Positions 1 through 7,016 of a DNA stretch of 64,000 nucleotides are shown here, one piece after another. The DNA comes from QWHO01 sp039809865. GTDB lineage: Bacteria > Vulcanimicrobiota > Xenobia > Xenobiales > QWHO01. Under the pieces are notes generated by a model that was given only the letters and a program-made list of their open reading frames with translations, ran no database searches and was not told where the DNA came from. Each line of letters starts with the position of its first letter. Position 1 is the first letter of the stretch. The position numbers were made by a program, and so were the translations under genes. Location of the stretch: contig JBDHVW010000033.1 of assembly GCA_039809865.1 (NCBI GenBank), positions 1 to 64,000 of the forward strand, in the 5' to 3' direction.

Positions 1-154
1 CCGCAGGGGTTTCCTCGTCGGAGGCGGTCTCCTCGGCGGCAGCTTCTTCCGAAGCCTCGGTGGCGGCCTCCTCGGCGGGAGTCTCCTCCGCGGCGGTATC
101 CTGAGGGGTCTCCTCGACGGGAGCCTCGACCTGATCTTTCTTCTTCGAACCCAT
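1..154 (-). CDS. N-terminus of an acidic Ala/Glu-rich protein (partial)
   Basis: The start codon ATG is at 154 and the reading frame runs off the left edge, so only about 51 residues are visible. They begin MGSKKKDQVEAPVEETPQD and continue as low-complexity Glu/Ala/Thr sequence after a short basic start, which looks disordered. A GGAAAGGAG ribosome binding site lies upstream on the minus strand, a little far from the ATG (about 13 bases). A good sigma-70-type promoter is found about 200 bases upstream. Acidic tails of this kind occur on ribosomal proteins, RNA polymerase accessory subunits and translation factors, but nothing visible identifies this protein. Existence of the gene is well supported; its function is not known. 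Confidence 0.7.
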   Translation of the reverse strand, partial: MGSKKKDQVEAPVEETPQDTAAEETPAEEAATEASEEAAAEETASDEETPA

Positions 155-350
155 AGTACGACTCGGTCTCCTTTCCAAATGTGGGCAATGCGGTAGCAAA
201 GGGTAGAACGCAACCGGGCACAGTCGCGCAAAGCGATGACAAAAGCAGACGCTAGAGGGGCGAACGCAGGAAACAGTTACAGAGGGAGGAGCTCGAGCGC
301 GCTCACCGGCAGTCTTCCCTCTGACGGCGGGGCTCGTGGGCTCTTAGCTC

Positions 351-380
351 ATTATAGGGCAAACCACACCTGGATTGCAA
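351..380 (-). promoter_or_regulatory. Sigma-70-type promoter for the gene at the left edge
   Basis: Read on the minus strand, a -35 box TTGCAA (380-375) is followed by an 18-base spacer and a perfect -10 box TATAAT (356-351). Transcription would start near 344 and leave a leader of about 190 bases before the ATG at 154. The leader contains an 8-bp inverted repeat (280-287 with 316-323). Confidence 0.65.
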
Positions 381-491
381 GGGCTCAATGCCTGATTTTT
401 CCAGGTTTTATGCGGCACCAAACCTCGATCAGGTGTTCGGGTTTGGACACGGAGGGCGCCCTCTCTCCCCCGGCGAAAGGGCTTCCCCCTG

Positions 492-2555
492 ATGCCTCTG
501 ACCGACAAAGCCTTTGTGGGATTGATGTGGGTTGAATCCCAGACCGGCTTGGACATCGTCCAATGGGACATCTTCCACCCCCCGGAGGGTGGCCATTCCG
601 AGAGCGACCCCGTCTATCTCGCCTGGAAGGCGGCCGACGGGCTCCCTGCGCCGCAGGCCGAGGAGCGCTATCTCGAGGCCCTCCGGCTGAGCGAGCAAAA
701 GTCCACTCCGTTCAGCGAGATCTTCCGCTTCTGGTCTTATCTGGGCCTGTCGGAGTGCTACGAGCCCGAGGAGGGCTGGACGACGCTCATGATGGCGTTT
801 GGCCCCAACAACTCGCCACGCTTGGTGCCGGTGGACTTTGCGGCCGACTGGGTGGAGCAGGTCGCGGACCTGGCTCCCCGGGTCGAAGAATGGCCCGTGC
901 TGGCGTCGGCGCTGGTGTTCCTCTTTCAGCTCACCCACAAACAGGGTCCTCTGCAGGGCCATCCCAAAGCCGAGGCCGCCTGGAAGCGGGTGCAAGACTT
1001 GCGCGAGGCCACGTTCTCCCACCTCGAGGGGGTGGAGAAGGCCGATTTCGCCGAGCAGGTCTGCGATCAGATGTCCATGGCCCAGGACAGCGCCGGCCTG
1101 GCCCGCTGGGAGGCGCTGGCCGAAGAAGCGGCCCGCGAGGCCACTCCGACTCCCTGGAACCTCACGGCCGAAGCCAACTGGAGCGATCCCGAGAAGATCG
1201 AGCTGATGCTCCATCCCGAGCCGCATCCCGACCTGACCGAGGCCGGGCCGGCCTTGCAGCGCTACCAGGAGGCGGCCGCGCTGTCCGATCGCAATCGCCT
1301 GCAGGAAGGCCTGGACGCTTATCGCGCCGCCCTGCAGGGGTTCCAGCCCGTGGGCCCCGCCCAAGAGCTGCTGCGCGCCATGATGCTGTGGGGCAAGGCC
1401 ACCAACCTCGATCGCCTGGATCAGCTCGAGGCCAGCTGGCAGACCCTGGGCGAGATCTTCAGCCCGGGCAAGAAGATCCGTCTTCCGCTGCGCTTCTTTG
1501 TGAGCTGGTTGCAGTCGAGCGTCATCGTGGCGGCCCGCAGCGGGCGAGGAGGAGCGGCGGCCGTGCTGCTGACCCTGCTGCGCGAGCTGGTTTCGCGGGA
1601 GCTTCCGGAGGCCCACGAGCATCTCGTCGATTCGTTCCACGACCTGGTGTCCGGCACGGTGGAGGAGCTGTCTCGCCCTCACCCGGAGGAGGGTCTGGCC
1701 TGGTTGGACGAGCATGGTGCGCGGCTGAGCTCGGACGGGCCCCTTCCCTACCTGGTCGAGGCACTGCGCTTCGATCTGCTGACCCATATGTTGCGCTTCG
1801 ACGAGGCGCTCGAGGTCTCACGGCGTGTGATGGCGGAAGCGCGGGCCGACGGGGACACCGAGATCGAGGAAGACTGGAAGCAGTTCCAGGAGCAGGCGCT
1901 CGAGCAGGCCAACGACCCTTACAACCAGGCCCGTTTGAACAAGCTGGGCGACCTCGAGGACGTGGACGCCGTGGGCGAGAAAGGCCGCACGGCGCTGATG
2001 GGGGCGGCCGTCACCGGCAACCTGCCGCTGGTCCGCCGCCTGCTGCAGCAGGGCGCCGACCCCAATGCCGAGGACCCGTACGACTGGACGCCCCTGCTGC
2101 TGGCCGCGGACGAGGGCCATGCCGACGTGGTCCGACTGCTCGTCGAGCACGGGGCCGACCTGGCGGCGGTAACCGAGATTGACCAGACCTCCCTGCACCT
2201 GGCCGCCTGGCAGAATCACGTGGAGACGGCCCGCACCCTGCTCGAGCTGGGGGTCGACCCCTTCGCCTGCGATCAGGACGGCAACACCGCGCTGCACCTG
2301 GCCGCCACCGAGCCGGTGCCGGAGATGATCCGTCTTCTGGTGCCGGTGCTGGGCATCGAGGCCGAGAATGAGAGCACCGGCGGGACCCCGCTGATGGCGG
2401 CAGCCGCCAGCGGCCTGGTGGAGAATCTTGCGCTGCTGGTCGAGTTGGGAGCCAATCTCCTGGCCCGGGACGGCGAGGGCGACCGCGCGCTCGATTATGC
2501 GCGCCGGAATGGGCGCGAGGAAGCCATTCTGTTCCTCAGAAAAGGAGAATCCTGA
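492..2555 (+). CDS. Large helical-repeat protein with C-terminal ankyrin repeats
   Basis: This 687-residue protein has no signal peptide or membrane segment and should be cytoplasmic. Residues 1 to about 470 are rich in Leu, Ala and Glu with TPR-like helical pairs but no sharp motif. Residues about 490-685 form roughly six ankyrin repeats with clear signatures such as GRTALMGAAVTGNLPLVRRL and TALHLAA. Such repeats bind protein partners, and no catalytic motif is visible. The start is the ATG at 492 with a GAAAGGG stretch about 12 bases before it. The next gene starts one base after the stop and has its own strong ribosome binding site inside the end of this gene, so the two are co-transcribed. 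The partner is unknown. Confidence 0.85.
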   Translation: MPLTDKAFVGLMWVESQTGLDIVQWDIFHPPEGGHSESDPVYLAWKAADGLPAPQAEERYLEALRLSEQKSTPFSEIFRFWSYLGLSECYEPEEGWTTLMMAFGPNNSPRLVPVDFAADWVEQVADLAPRVEEWPVLASALVFLFQLTHKQGPLQGHPKAEAAWKRVQDLREATFSHLEGVEKADFAEQVCDQMSMAQDSAGLARWEALAEEAAREATPTPWNLTAEANWSDPEKIELMLHPEPHPDLTEAGPALQRYQEAAALSDRNRLQEGLDAYRAALQGFQPVGPAQELLRAMMLWGKATNLDRLDQLEASWQTLGEIFSPGKKIRLPLRFFVSWLQSSVIVAARSGRGGAAAVLLTLLRELVSRELPEAHEHLVDSFHDLVSGTVEELSRPHPEEGLAWLDEHGARLSSDGPLPYLVEALRFDLLTHMLRFDEALEVSRRVMAEARADGDTEIEEDWKQFQEQALEQANDPYNQARLNKLGDLEDVDAVGEKGRTALMGAAVTGNLPLVRRLLQQGADPNAEDPYDWTPLLLAADEGHADVVRLLVEHGADLAAVTEIDQTSLHLAAWQNHVETARTLLELGVDPFACDQDGNTALHLAATEPVPEMIRLLVPVLGIEAENESTGGTPLMAAAASGLVENLALLVELGANLLARDGEGDRALDYARRNGREEAILFLRKGES

Positions 2556-2556
2556 C

Positions 2557-3012
2557 TTGCAAGCCTATCAGTTCGCCCATCGCGTGTTTCCACGCTGGTT
2601 TTTTGACGATCCCGACCGGGTGGGGCAGGTCCTGGCCGGGCCGGAGGGCCTCCCCCACCTGATCGCGCTCTGGAAGGAGGTCGGCGCCGCCTGCCAGGAG
2701 GCCCATCCCAGCGACGGCCTGGGCGTGGAGACCTTCTCGCTGCCGAACGGGTGGCGCGGCAGCCTGATCCGTCTGCCAGAGCCCCAGGAGATGCCTGAGG
2801 CCCACTTCGTGTGCGTGGCCTGGCCGGGAGGCAGCGGACCCCGCGCGGGACGCGTGTTGACCCTGGAACATTCTTTTGGCCTGGACGGCAAGGTGGCGAC
2901 CGTGATGGGCGAGTGGCGCTCGGACGGGGCGCATCTCAACTTCGGGTCGGGGCCGCCCCCCGAATCGGGACCGTTCCTCGAGGCGCTGGAAGAGTTGCTC
3001 AGCCGAGGTTGA
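2557..3012 (+). CDS. Hypothetical protein, 151 residues, TTG start
   Basis: The reading frame is open further upstream, but the ribosome binding site AAAGGAG at 2541-2547 points to TTG at 2557, which gives 151 residues. The protein starts with QAYQFAHRVFPRWFFDD, has mixed alpha/beta character and lacks signal peptide, membrane segment and cysteine motifs. It follows the ankyrin-repeat gene by one base, so the two are probably translated from one mRNA and may act together. I do not recognise the family. Confidence 0.7.
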   Translation: MQAYQFAHRVFPRWFFDDPDRVGQVLAGPEGLPHLIALWKEVGAACQEAHPSDGLGVETFSLPNGWRGSLIRLPEPQEMPEAHFVCVAWPGGSGPRAGRVLTLEHSFGLDGKVATVMGEWRSDGAHLNFGSGPPPESGPFLEALEELLSRG

Positions 3013-3104
3013 CAGAGCGGGCGTTTCTTTTTACATTGACGCAAAGTTTCGTTCACGTCGGGCCGTTATACTGGCCCCGAGAAATGCGTCAAGGAGCTCA
3101 TCCC

Positions 3105-3533
3105 GTGAAAAACCTCGCCCTGCTCGCCTTCGTGTTGATCTGCCTGGCCCTTCCGGTCAGCGCCCAGCCGTGTTACCCCAACGGTGGCTCCGGTGTGACC
3201 GTGAGCGTGGGAGTGGGCGTCCCGAACGTCTACTACCAGCCCGGTGGCTATTACGTGACCAACGGTTACACCTACAACAACGGCGGTTACTACTACAACC
3301 AGGGCGGCAACTGCCCGGGCCAGTATTACAACAACGGCTACTATCCTAACGGCGCCAACGGTTACTACTACAACGGCTACTACCCCAACGGCTACAACCC
3401 CGGCCCGGGCTACGTCTACACCAACGGCTGCGGCCAGCGCGGCTACTATCCCACCACGGGCTATAACAACCGTTACATCAACGGCCGTCGCCGCCCGTCC
3501 GTCCAGGTCAACGTCGGATTCCCCGTTCGCTAA
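3105..3533 (+). CDS. Secreted Tyr/Asn/Gly-rich repeat protein
   Basis: The start is GTG at 3105, preceded by AAGGAG at 3091-3096; an in-frame ATG at 3084 is less likely. Residues 1-21 form a signal peptide (MKNLALLAFVLICLALPVSAQ). The mature part, about 120 residues, is extremely rich in Tyr, Asn and Gly, with recurring units such as NGYYPNG and GYYYN, few cysteines, and a basic end (GRRRPSVQVNV). This composition resembles aggregating or adhesive extracellular proteins, but that is inference. A TATACT element at 3067-3072 could be its -10 box; no well-spaced -35 box was found. The next small secreted gene starts right after it or overlaps its end. Confidence 0.8.
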   Translation: MKNLALLAFVLICLALPVSAQPCYPNGGSGVTVSVGVGVPNVYYQPGGYYVTNGYTYNNGGYYYNQGGNCPGQYYNNGYYPNGANGYYYNGYYPNGYNPGPGYVYTNGCGQRGYYPTTGYNNRYINGRRRPSVQVNVGFPVR

Positions 3534-3547
3534 AGCCCTTCGGGCCA

Positions 3548-3832
3548 CTGGTCGTAGCGCTGGCGCTGGCAGCCGTCTTGCTGCGGCCAGCGCCGCAGGC
3601 GCATTACGAGGCTCGCGGGGACCAATTATTTCAAAATGGCCGCGTCATCCTCGAAGAAGACACCTACTTTGCGGGCCCGGCCATCTGGTGGCAGCTTGGT
3701 TCTGCGGAGGAATTCGGCTGCGGCGATGAGTTCGGTCAGTATTACGCTCATTACGACTACCCGTCTCGCGGTCTGACCGTTATGGTTGGCGAGATGGGCA
3801 TCTCCGGCTTCGTCGTCTACCCTCCGCGCTAG
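3548..3832 (+). CDS. Small secreted protein with uncertain non-ATG start
   Basis: The frame encodes a hydrophobic stretch LVVALALAAVLLRPAPQA followed by about 76 residues ending GFVVYPPR, which looks like a signal peptide and a small extracytoplasmic domain. There is no ATG, GTG or TTG in front of the hydrophobic stretch. CTG at 3548 is the first usable near-cognate codon. Alternatively the frame opens at ATT 3518 inside the previous gene, which would add the basic stretch IPRSLKPFGP and make a classical signal peptide. No clear ribosome binding site is seen, so translation is probably coupled to the upstream gene. Function unknown. Confidence 0.55.
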   Translation: MVVALALAAVLLRPAPQAHYEARGDQLFQNGRVILEEDTYFAGPAIWWQLGSAEEFGCGDEFGQYYAHYDYPSRGLTVMVGEMGISGFVVYPPR

Positions 3833-3905
3833 CCCCGCATCTCCCCAATCTCCAACAAAATCCCCTCAATCTCCTCGACCTCCAGCGCCTGGTCCAGCGC
3901 CGACG

Positions 3906-3934
3906 TTGCCACCGAGGCTCCCGCCCCGTATAAT
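3906..3934 (+). promoter_or_regulatory. Sigma-70-type promoter giving a leaderless mRNA
   Basis: A -35 box TTGCCA (3906-3911), a 17-base spacer and a perfect -10 box TATAAT (3929-3934) stand directly before the GTG at 3944. Transcription should start at about 3940-3942, leaving two to four bases before the start codon and no room for a ribosome binding site. Confidence 0.75.
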
Positions 3935-3943
3935 ACCCCCGCC

Positions 3944-4429
3944 GTGAGAAAACTCGCCTTCTTTCTTCTCTTGCTGACTTCTGTGGCGTTCGCCGCCCCG
4001 GCCACGCCGGTTTCGGAGGCCGATCAGCAGGCCATCAAAACAGTCCTCAAGCAGCTTTACGACGCCTACTCCGCCAAGAACGTGGACCAGGTCATGACGC
4101 TCATTCAGGGCGCCGTGGACGCCTCGGCAGCCGCGGATCCCAAAGGGCGCACGCAGGAGATCAAGGACGCCTTCCGGGCCTTCCATGAGGACCTCCTCAC
4201 CCACCCGGACCTCATCCTCGATCCCTTCGAAGACCGCTATCTCACCTTCGAGGCCCTGCCCGACGGCTCGATCCACGTGGTCTCGCCGGTGCCCGTCATC
4301 GCCTCCAACTCGCTGGTGTTCAAGGAGTCGGACGGCACCCCCACCGAGCCCATCTCGTTGCGTCTCGGCGACTTCACCTTCCAGAAGCAGTCCGACGGCA
4401 CGATGCGCATCGTGCGGATGAACCTGTGA
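3944..4429 (+). CDS. Secreted hypothetical protein, possibly NTF2/SnoaL-like
   Basis: This 161-residue protein starts with GTG at 3944 behind a leaderless promoter and carries a signal peptide (MRKLAFFLLLLTSVAFA, cut near residue 18). The mature part begins with a helix (DQQAIKTVLKQLYDAYSAKN) followed by alternating helices and strands. An opening helix with a 'YDAYSAKNVDQVM' pattern resembles SnoaL/NTF2-like domains, but this assignment is weak. Its stop overlaps the start of rlmN by four bases (GTGA), so it leads the rlmN-FHA operon. Confidence 0.75.
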   Translation: MRKLAFFLLLLTSVAFAAPATPVSEADQQAIKTVLKQLYDAYSAKNVDQVMTLIQGAVDASAAADPKGRTQEIKDAFRAFHEDLLTHPDLILDPFEDRYLTFEALPDGSIHVVSPVPVIASNSLVFKESDGTPTEPISLRLGDFTFQKQSDGTMRIVRMNL

Positions 4430-5514
4430 CCATTCTCAAGGACCTCACCCCCGAAGAGCTGACCGCCTTCGTCGTGGAGCTGGGCCAGCCGCCGTTCCGC
4501 GCCAGGCAGCTCATGCGCTGGATGTACACCGCGCTCGAGTCGGACTTCGACGCCATGACGAACCTCCCCAAGGGGTTCCGCGAGAAGCTGAAGGAGACGG
4601 CCCGCGTGGGCGAGCTCCAGCTCAAAGAGGTGCGCCACTCCGAGCAGGAGACGTCCAAGTTCCTGTTCAGCCTGCCCGACGGCGAGGTGATCGAGAGCGT
4701 TCGGATGCGCTACATGGACATGGTCGACATGGGCCCCGGCCGGATCGCGGTCTGCATTTCCACCCAGGTGGGCTGCGCCATGGACTGCGACTTCTGCGCC
4801 TCCGGCAAGCTGGGTCTGCGCCGGAACCTCTCCACCTGGGAGATCGTGGACCAGGTCGTGCAGATCCAGAAGAGCGTTCAGGCCCAGGGGGAGCGCGTGG
4901 CCAACGTCGTGTTCATGGGCATCGGCGAGCCGCTGCACAACTACAAGAACACTTTGCGCGCCGTGCGCATGCTCAACAACCCCGAGGGGCTGGGCATCGG
5001 GATGCGCCACCTCACGATCAGCACCGCCGGACTGGTGCCCAAGATCCGCGACCTGGCGGCCGAAAAGCTGCCCGTGCGCCTGGCGATCTCGCTGCACGCC
5101 ACCAACGATACGCTGCGCGAGCAGATCATGCCGATCAACAAGAAGTGGAACATCGAGTCGCTTTTGAAGGCCTGCCAGCACTATCAGGAGCAGACCGGAC
5201 GCCGGGTCACGTTCGAATACATCTTGCTCGACGGGGTGAACGATTCGGTGGACGAGGCCCACGAGCTGGTGCGCCTGCTGAGCGGAACGCACTCCCACGT
5301 CAACCTGATTCCCTGGAACCCCATCGAGGGCGTGGAATATCGACGGAGCCGCCCGGCCCGGGTGCGCGCCTTCCAGGAGGTCGTGGACGCCAGCGGCATC
5401 AAGTGCACCGTGCGCCAGGAGAAGGGCTCGGACATCGCGGCGGCCTGCGGCCAACTCCGCCTGTCCGACCTGGGTGGGCTGGCCAAACCGCGCAAGGCCC
5501 GCGTTTCCAAATGA
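4426..5514 (+). CDS. rlmN: Dual-specificity 23S rRNA/tRNA adenine-C2 methyltransferase RlmN
   Basis: RlmN is a radical SAM enzyme that methylates C2 of A2503 in 23S rRNA and A37 in some tRNAs, using two SAM molecules. The 362-residue protein has the normal length. The cluster motif CxxxCxxC is C117-C121-C124 (CAMDCDFC), the two catalytic cysteines are C110 in VCISTQVGC and C341 in IAAACGQL, and the SAM-binding GEPL motif is present (GIGEPLHN). GTG at 4426 overlaps the preceding stop, and the gene's own stop overlaps the next ATG (ATGA), so the three genes form one translationally coupled unit. Confidence 0.95.
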   Translation: MTILKDLTPEELTAFVVELGQPPFRARQLMRWMYTALESDFDAMTNLPKGFREKLKETARVGELQLKEVRHSEQETSKFLFSLPDGEVIESVRMRYMDMVDMGPGRIAVCISTQVGCAMDCDFCASGKLGLRRNLSTWEIVDQVVQIQKSVQAQGERVANVVFMGIGEPLHNYKNTLRAVRMLNNPEGLGIGMRHLTISTAGLVPKIRDLAAEKLPVRLAISLHATNDTLREQIMPINKKWNIESLLKACQHYQEQTGRRVTFEYILLDGVNDSVDEAHELVRLLSGTHSHVNLIPWNPIEGVEYRRSRPARVRAFQEVVDASGIKCTVRQEKGSDIAAACGQLRLSDLGGLAKPRKARVSK

Positions 5515-6134
5515 GCTGGCTGAAGGAGCTGGAGCGCGCGCTGGAGGGGGCCATCGAGGGGCGCCCCGAGGGCTCCCATCGGCTCGAGATCGCGCATCTC
5601 TTGCTGCGCCTGATGATCGACAGCCGCATCGTGCTGCACAACAAGTTGGAGCTGGCGCCCAACTCGTTCCGGGTGTGGTGCGCCGAGGGTCTGGGCGAGG
5701 AAGATGCGGCCTGGCTGCGCGAGAACCTGGCCCGCGAGGCCGAGGAACGCGGCTGGGCTCTGGTCGGGCCCTGCGAGTTTTTCTGGGAGACCGGGCGCGA
5801 GCTGGCGGCGGCCGCCAGCTACGCCCTGGCCGGCGATCCGGTCGTGGCGATGGTCGAGAATACCGGTGCTCTGCGCGAGCGGGCCTTCGTGCCACGGGGT
5901 GGCCTGGTGTTGGGTCGGGGCAAAGACTGCGGACTCCGCCTGGCCGATCCGCGCCTGTCGCGTCGCCACGCCCGCTTGTATTCGGCGGTCGGCATGCTTT
6001 GCCTGGAAGACCTGGGCAGCCGCGCCGGGACGCGTCTCGAGGGGGCCCGCGTCGGCAGGGTTCCGGCCGAGGTCAAGGACGGCGCCCGCATCCGCGTGGG
6101 CGATACCGAGCTCCAGGTCTGGCTGATGCCCTAG
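5511..6134 (+). CDS. FhaA-like protein: DUF3662 domain plus FHA domain
   Basis: The ATG at 5511 overlaps the rlmN stop; the product has 207 residues. Residues 1-120 match the DUF3662 type found at the start of FhaA, and residues about 125-205 form an FHA domain, which binds phosphothreonine. Its hallmark residues are present: GRG in VLGRGKDCGLRL, SRRHARL, and the LEDLGSRAGT segment in place of the usual NG loop. FhaA-like proteins are read-outs of Ser/Thr kinases such as PknB in cell-envelope control, and a PknB-type kinase is encoded at 18.4-21.9 kb of this window. That partnership is inference. Confidence 0.85.
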   Translation: MSWLKELERALEGAIEGRPEGSHRLEIAHLLLRLMIDSRIVLHNKLELAPNSFRVWCAEGLGEEDAAWLRENLAREAEERGWALVGPCEFFWETGRELAAAASYALAGDPVVAMVENTGALRERAFVPRGGLVLGRGKDCGLRLADPRLSRRHARLYSAVGMLCLEDLGSRAGTRLEGARVGRVPAEVKDGARIRVGDTELQVWLMP

Positions 6135-6146
6135 CGATTTCTGCAG

Positions 6147-6364
6147 CCGGAAATCGGCGAACCTGTGTTCGGAAATTTTCGGGCCGGAAAATCTCGAACA
6201 CCCGTGCGATGTCCAGGCGAGCCGCTCCTGGGCCGAGTTGCCCCGGTCTTCCCGACTGGAGCCGCCCGGAAATCGGCGAACCTGTGTTCGGAAATTTCCG
6301 GGCCGGAAAATCTCGAACGCCCGTGCGATGTCCAGGCGACCCGCTCGTGGGCCGAGTTGCCCGG
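6147..6364. repeat. Two copies of a 99-bp intergenic repeat, period 119
   Basis: Copy 1 is 6147-6245 and copy 2 is 6266-6364, separated by 20 bases, with about five mismatches. Each copy contains an AT-edged dyad around GGGCCGG. In copy 2 the arms TTTCCGG and CCGGAAA are perfectly complementary around a single G. The pair lies just past the FHA gene and before the end of a decayed minus-strand gene. It could work as a bidirectional transcription stop or be a REP/BIME-type mobile repeat. Confidence 0.85.
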
Positions 6365-6950
6365 TCGTCGGCGATCAGCGACTGGTTGCTGACTCATCTG
6401 GGTGAAGGTCTTCCTATTGGCGGGCAGGCGGCTGTCGGCAAAGTCGTTCACGAACGGACAGAACGACAGGCCCGACGGAGGCTGCTCGAGCTTCGGGTCG
6501 TTCACGGCCAGCAGACTCTCAGCCAGGGTTTTGGAGGCCTGGGCGGCCTGCTCTCGGGTGGCCTCGGTCAACTCGGACCTGGCCGACACCGCCGTGAGGA
6601 AGCGCCCGAGGTCGGCAAAGGGGGCTCCCTCGAGCATGGCGCCCAGCATCGTCTCCAAAACGGCCTCGCGCTTGCCGGCGGCCAGTTCGCCACTGAGTGC
6701 CCCCGCCAGTCCGTCCAGATGCGGTAAGAGGGCCACCTTGGCCGTACCCGCCAGAGCGTTCTTCCAGGGCGGGGTCTCGGTCGGGACATAAGCCGTGGCG
6801 GTCGCCTCGAAGCCTCGCCCAGCACGGCCTTCACGGTCTCGAGCATCCCCACACGGTTGCGGGCGGAATCAAAAAACCCGCCATTCCCGTCGACGGTGCC
6901 GGTCAAGAGCAGGTCGGGACGCGATTGGAAATGCCGTCGAGCATTCTTGA
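6365..6950 (-). pseudogene. Decayed gene fragment with a frameshift
   Basis: On the minus strand, one frame encodes a stretch ending VGMLETVKAVLGEA and, after a one-base shift near 6808-6814, the next frame carries on as FEATATAYVPTETPPWKNAL and continues for more than 100 residues (LDGLAGALSGELAAGKREAV). The second half has normal protein composition but then runs into the duplicated repeat without a sensible end. The 5' end has no convincing start codon or ribosome binding site. I read this as the remnant of one gene with a single-base loss, eroded at both ends. A sequencing error could explain the shift but not the missing ends. Family unknown. Confidence 0.45.
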
Positions 6951-7016
6951 GAATTCCCCCCGACAGCCGTCAACCTGCGCAGGGTCAGACCGCTCCTTCC
7001 CGAAGTGCCCGAGCCC

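Noticed and set aside
236..535. Possible 99-residue gene in the first gap
   Set aside because: It has no ribosome binding site, unusual codon use and covers the promoter of the minus-strand gene and the start of the next gene.
429..1787. Long minus-strand open frame opposite the ankyrin-repeat gene
   Set aside because: It is the GC-rich shadow of the plus-strand gene: Arg/Gly/Gln-rich, without motifs, and without a ribosome binding site. The plus frame contains clear ankyrin repeats.
3829..3943. Minus-strand frame ending ALEVEEIEGILLEIGEMRG
   Set aside because: The peptide looks protein-like but has no start codon or ribosome binding site and lies under the promoter of the 3944 gene; probably chance or an old remnant.
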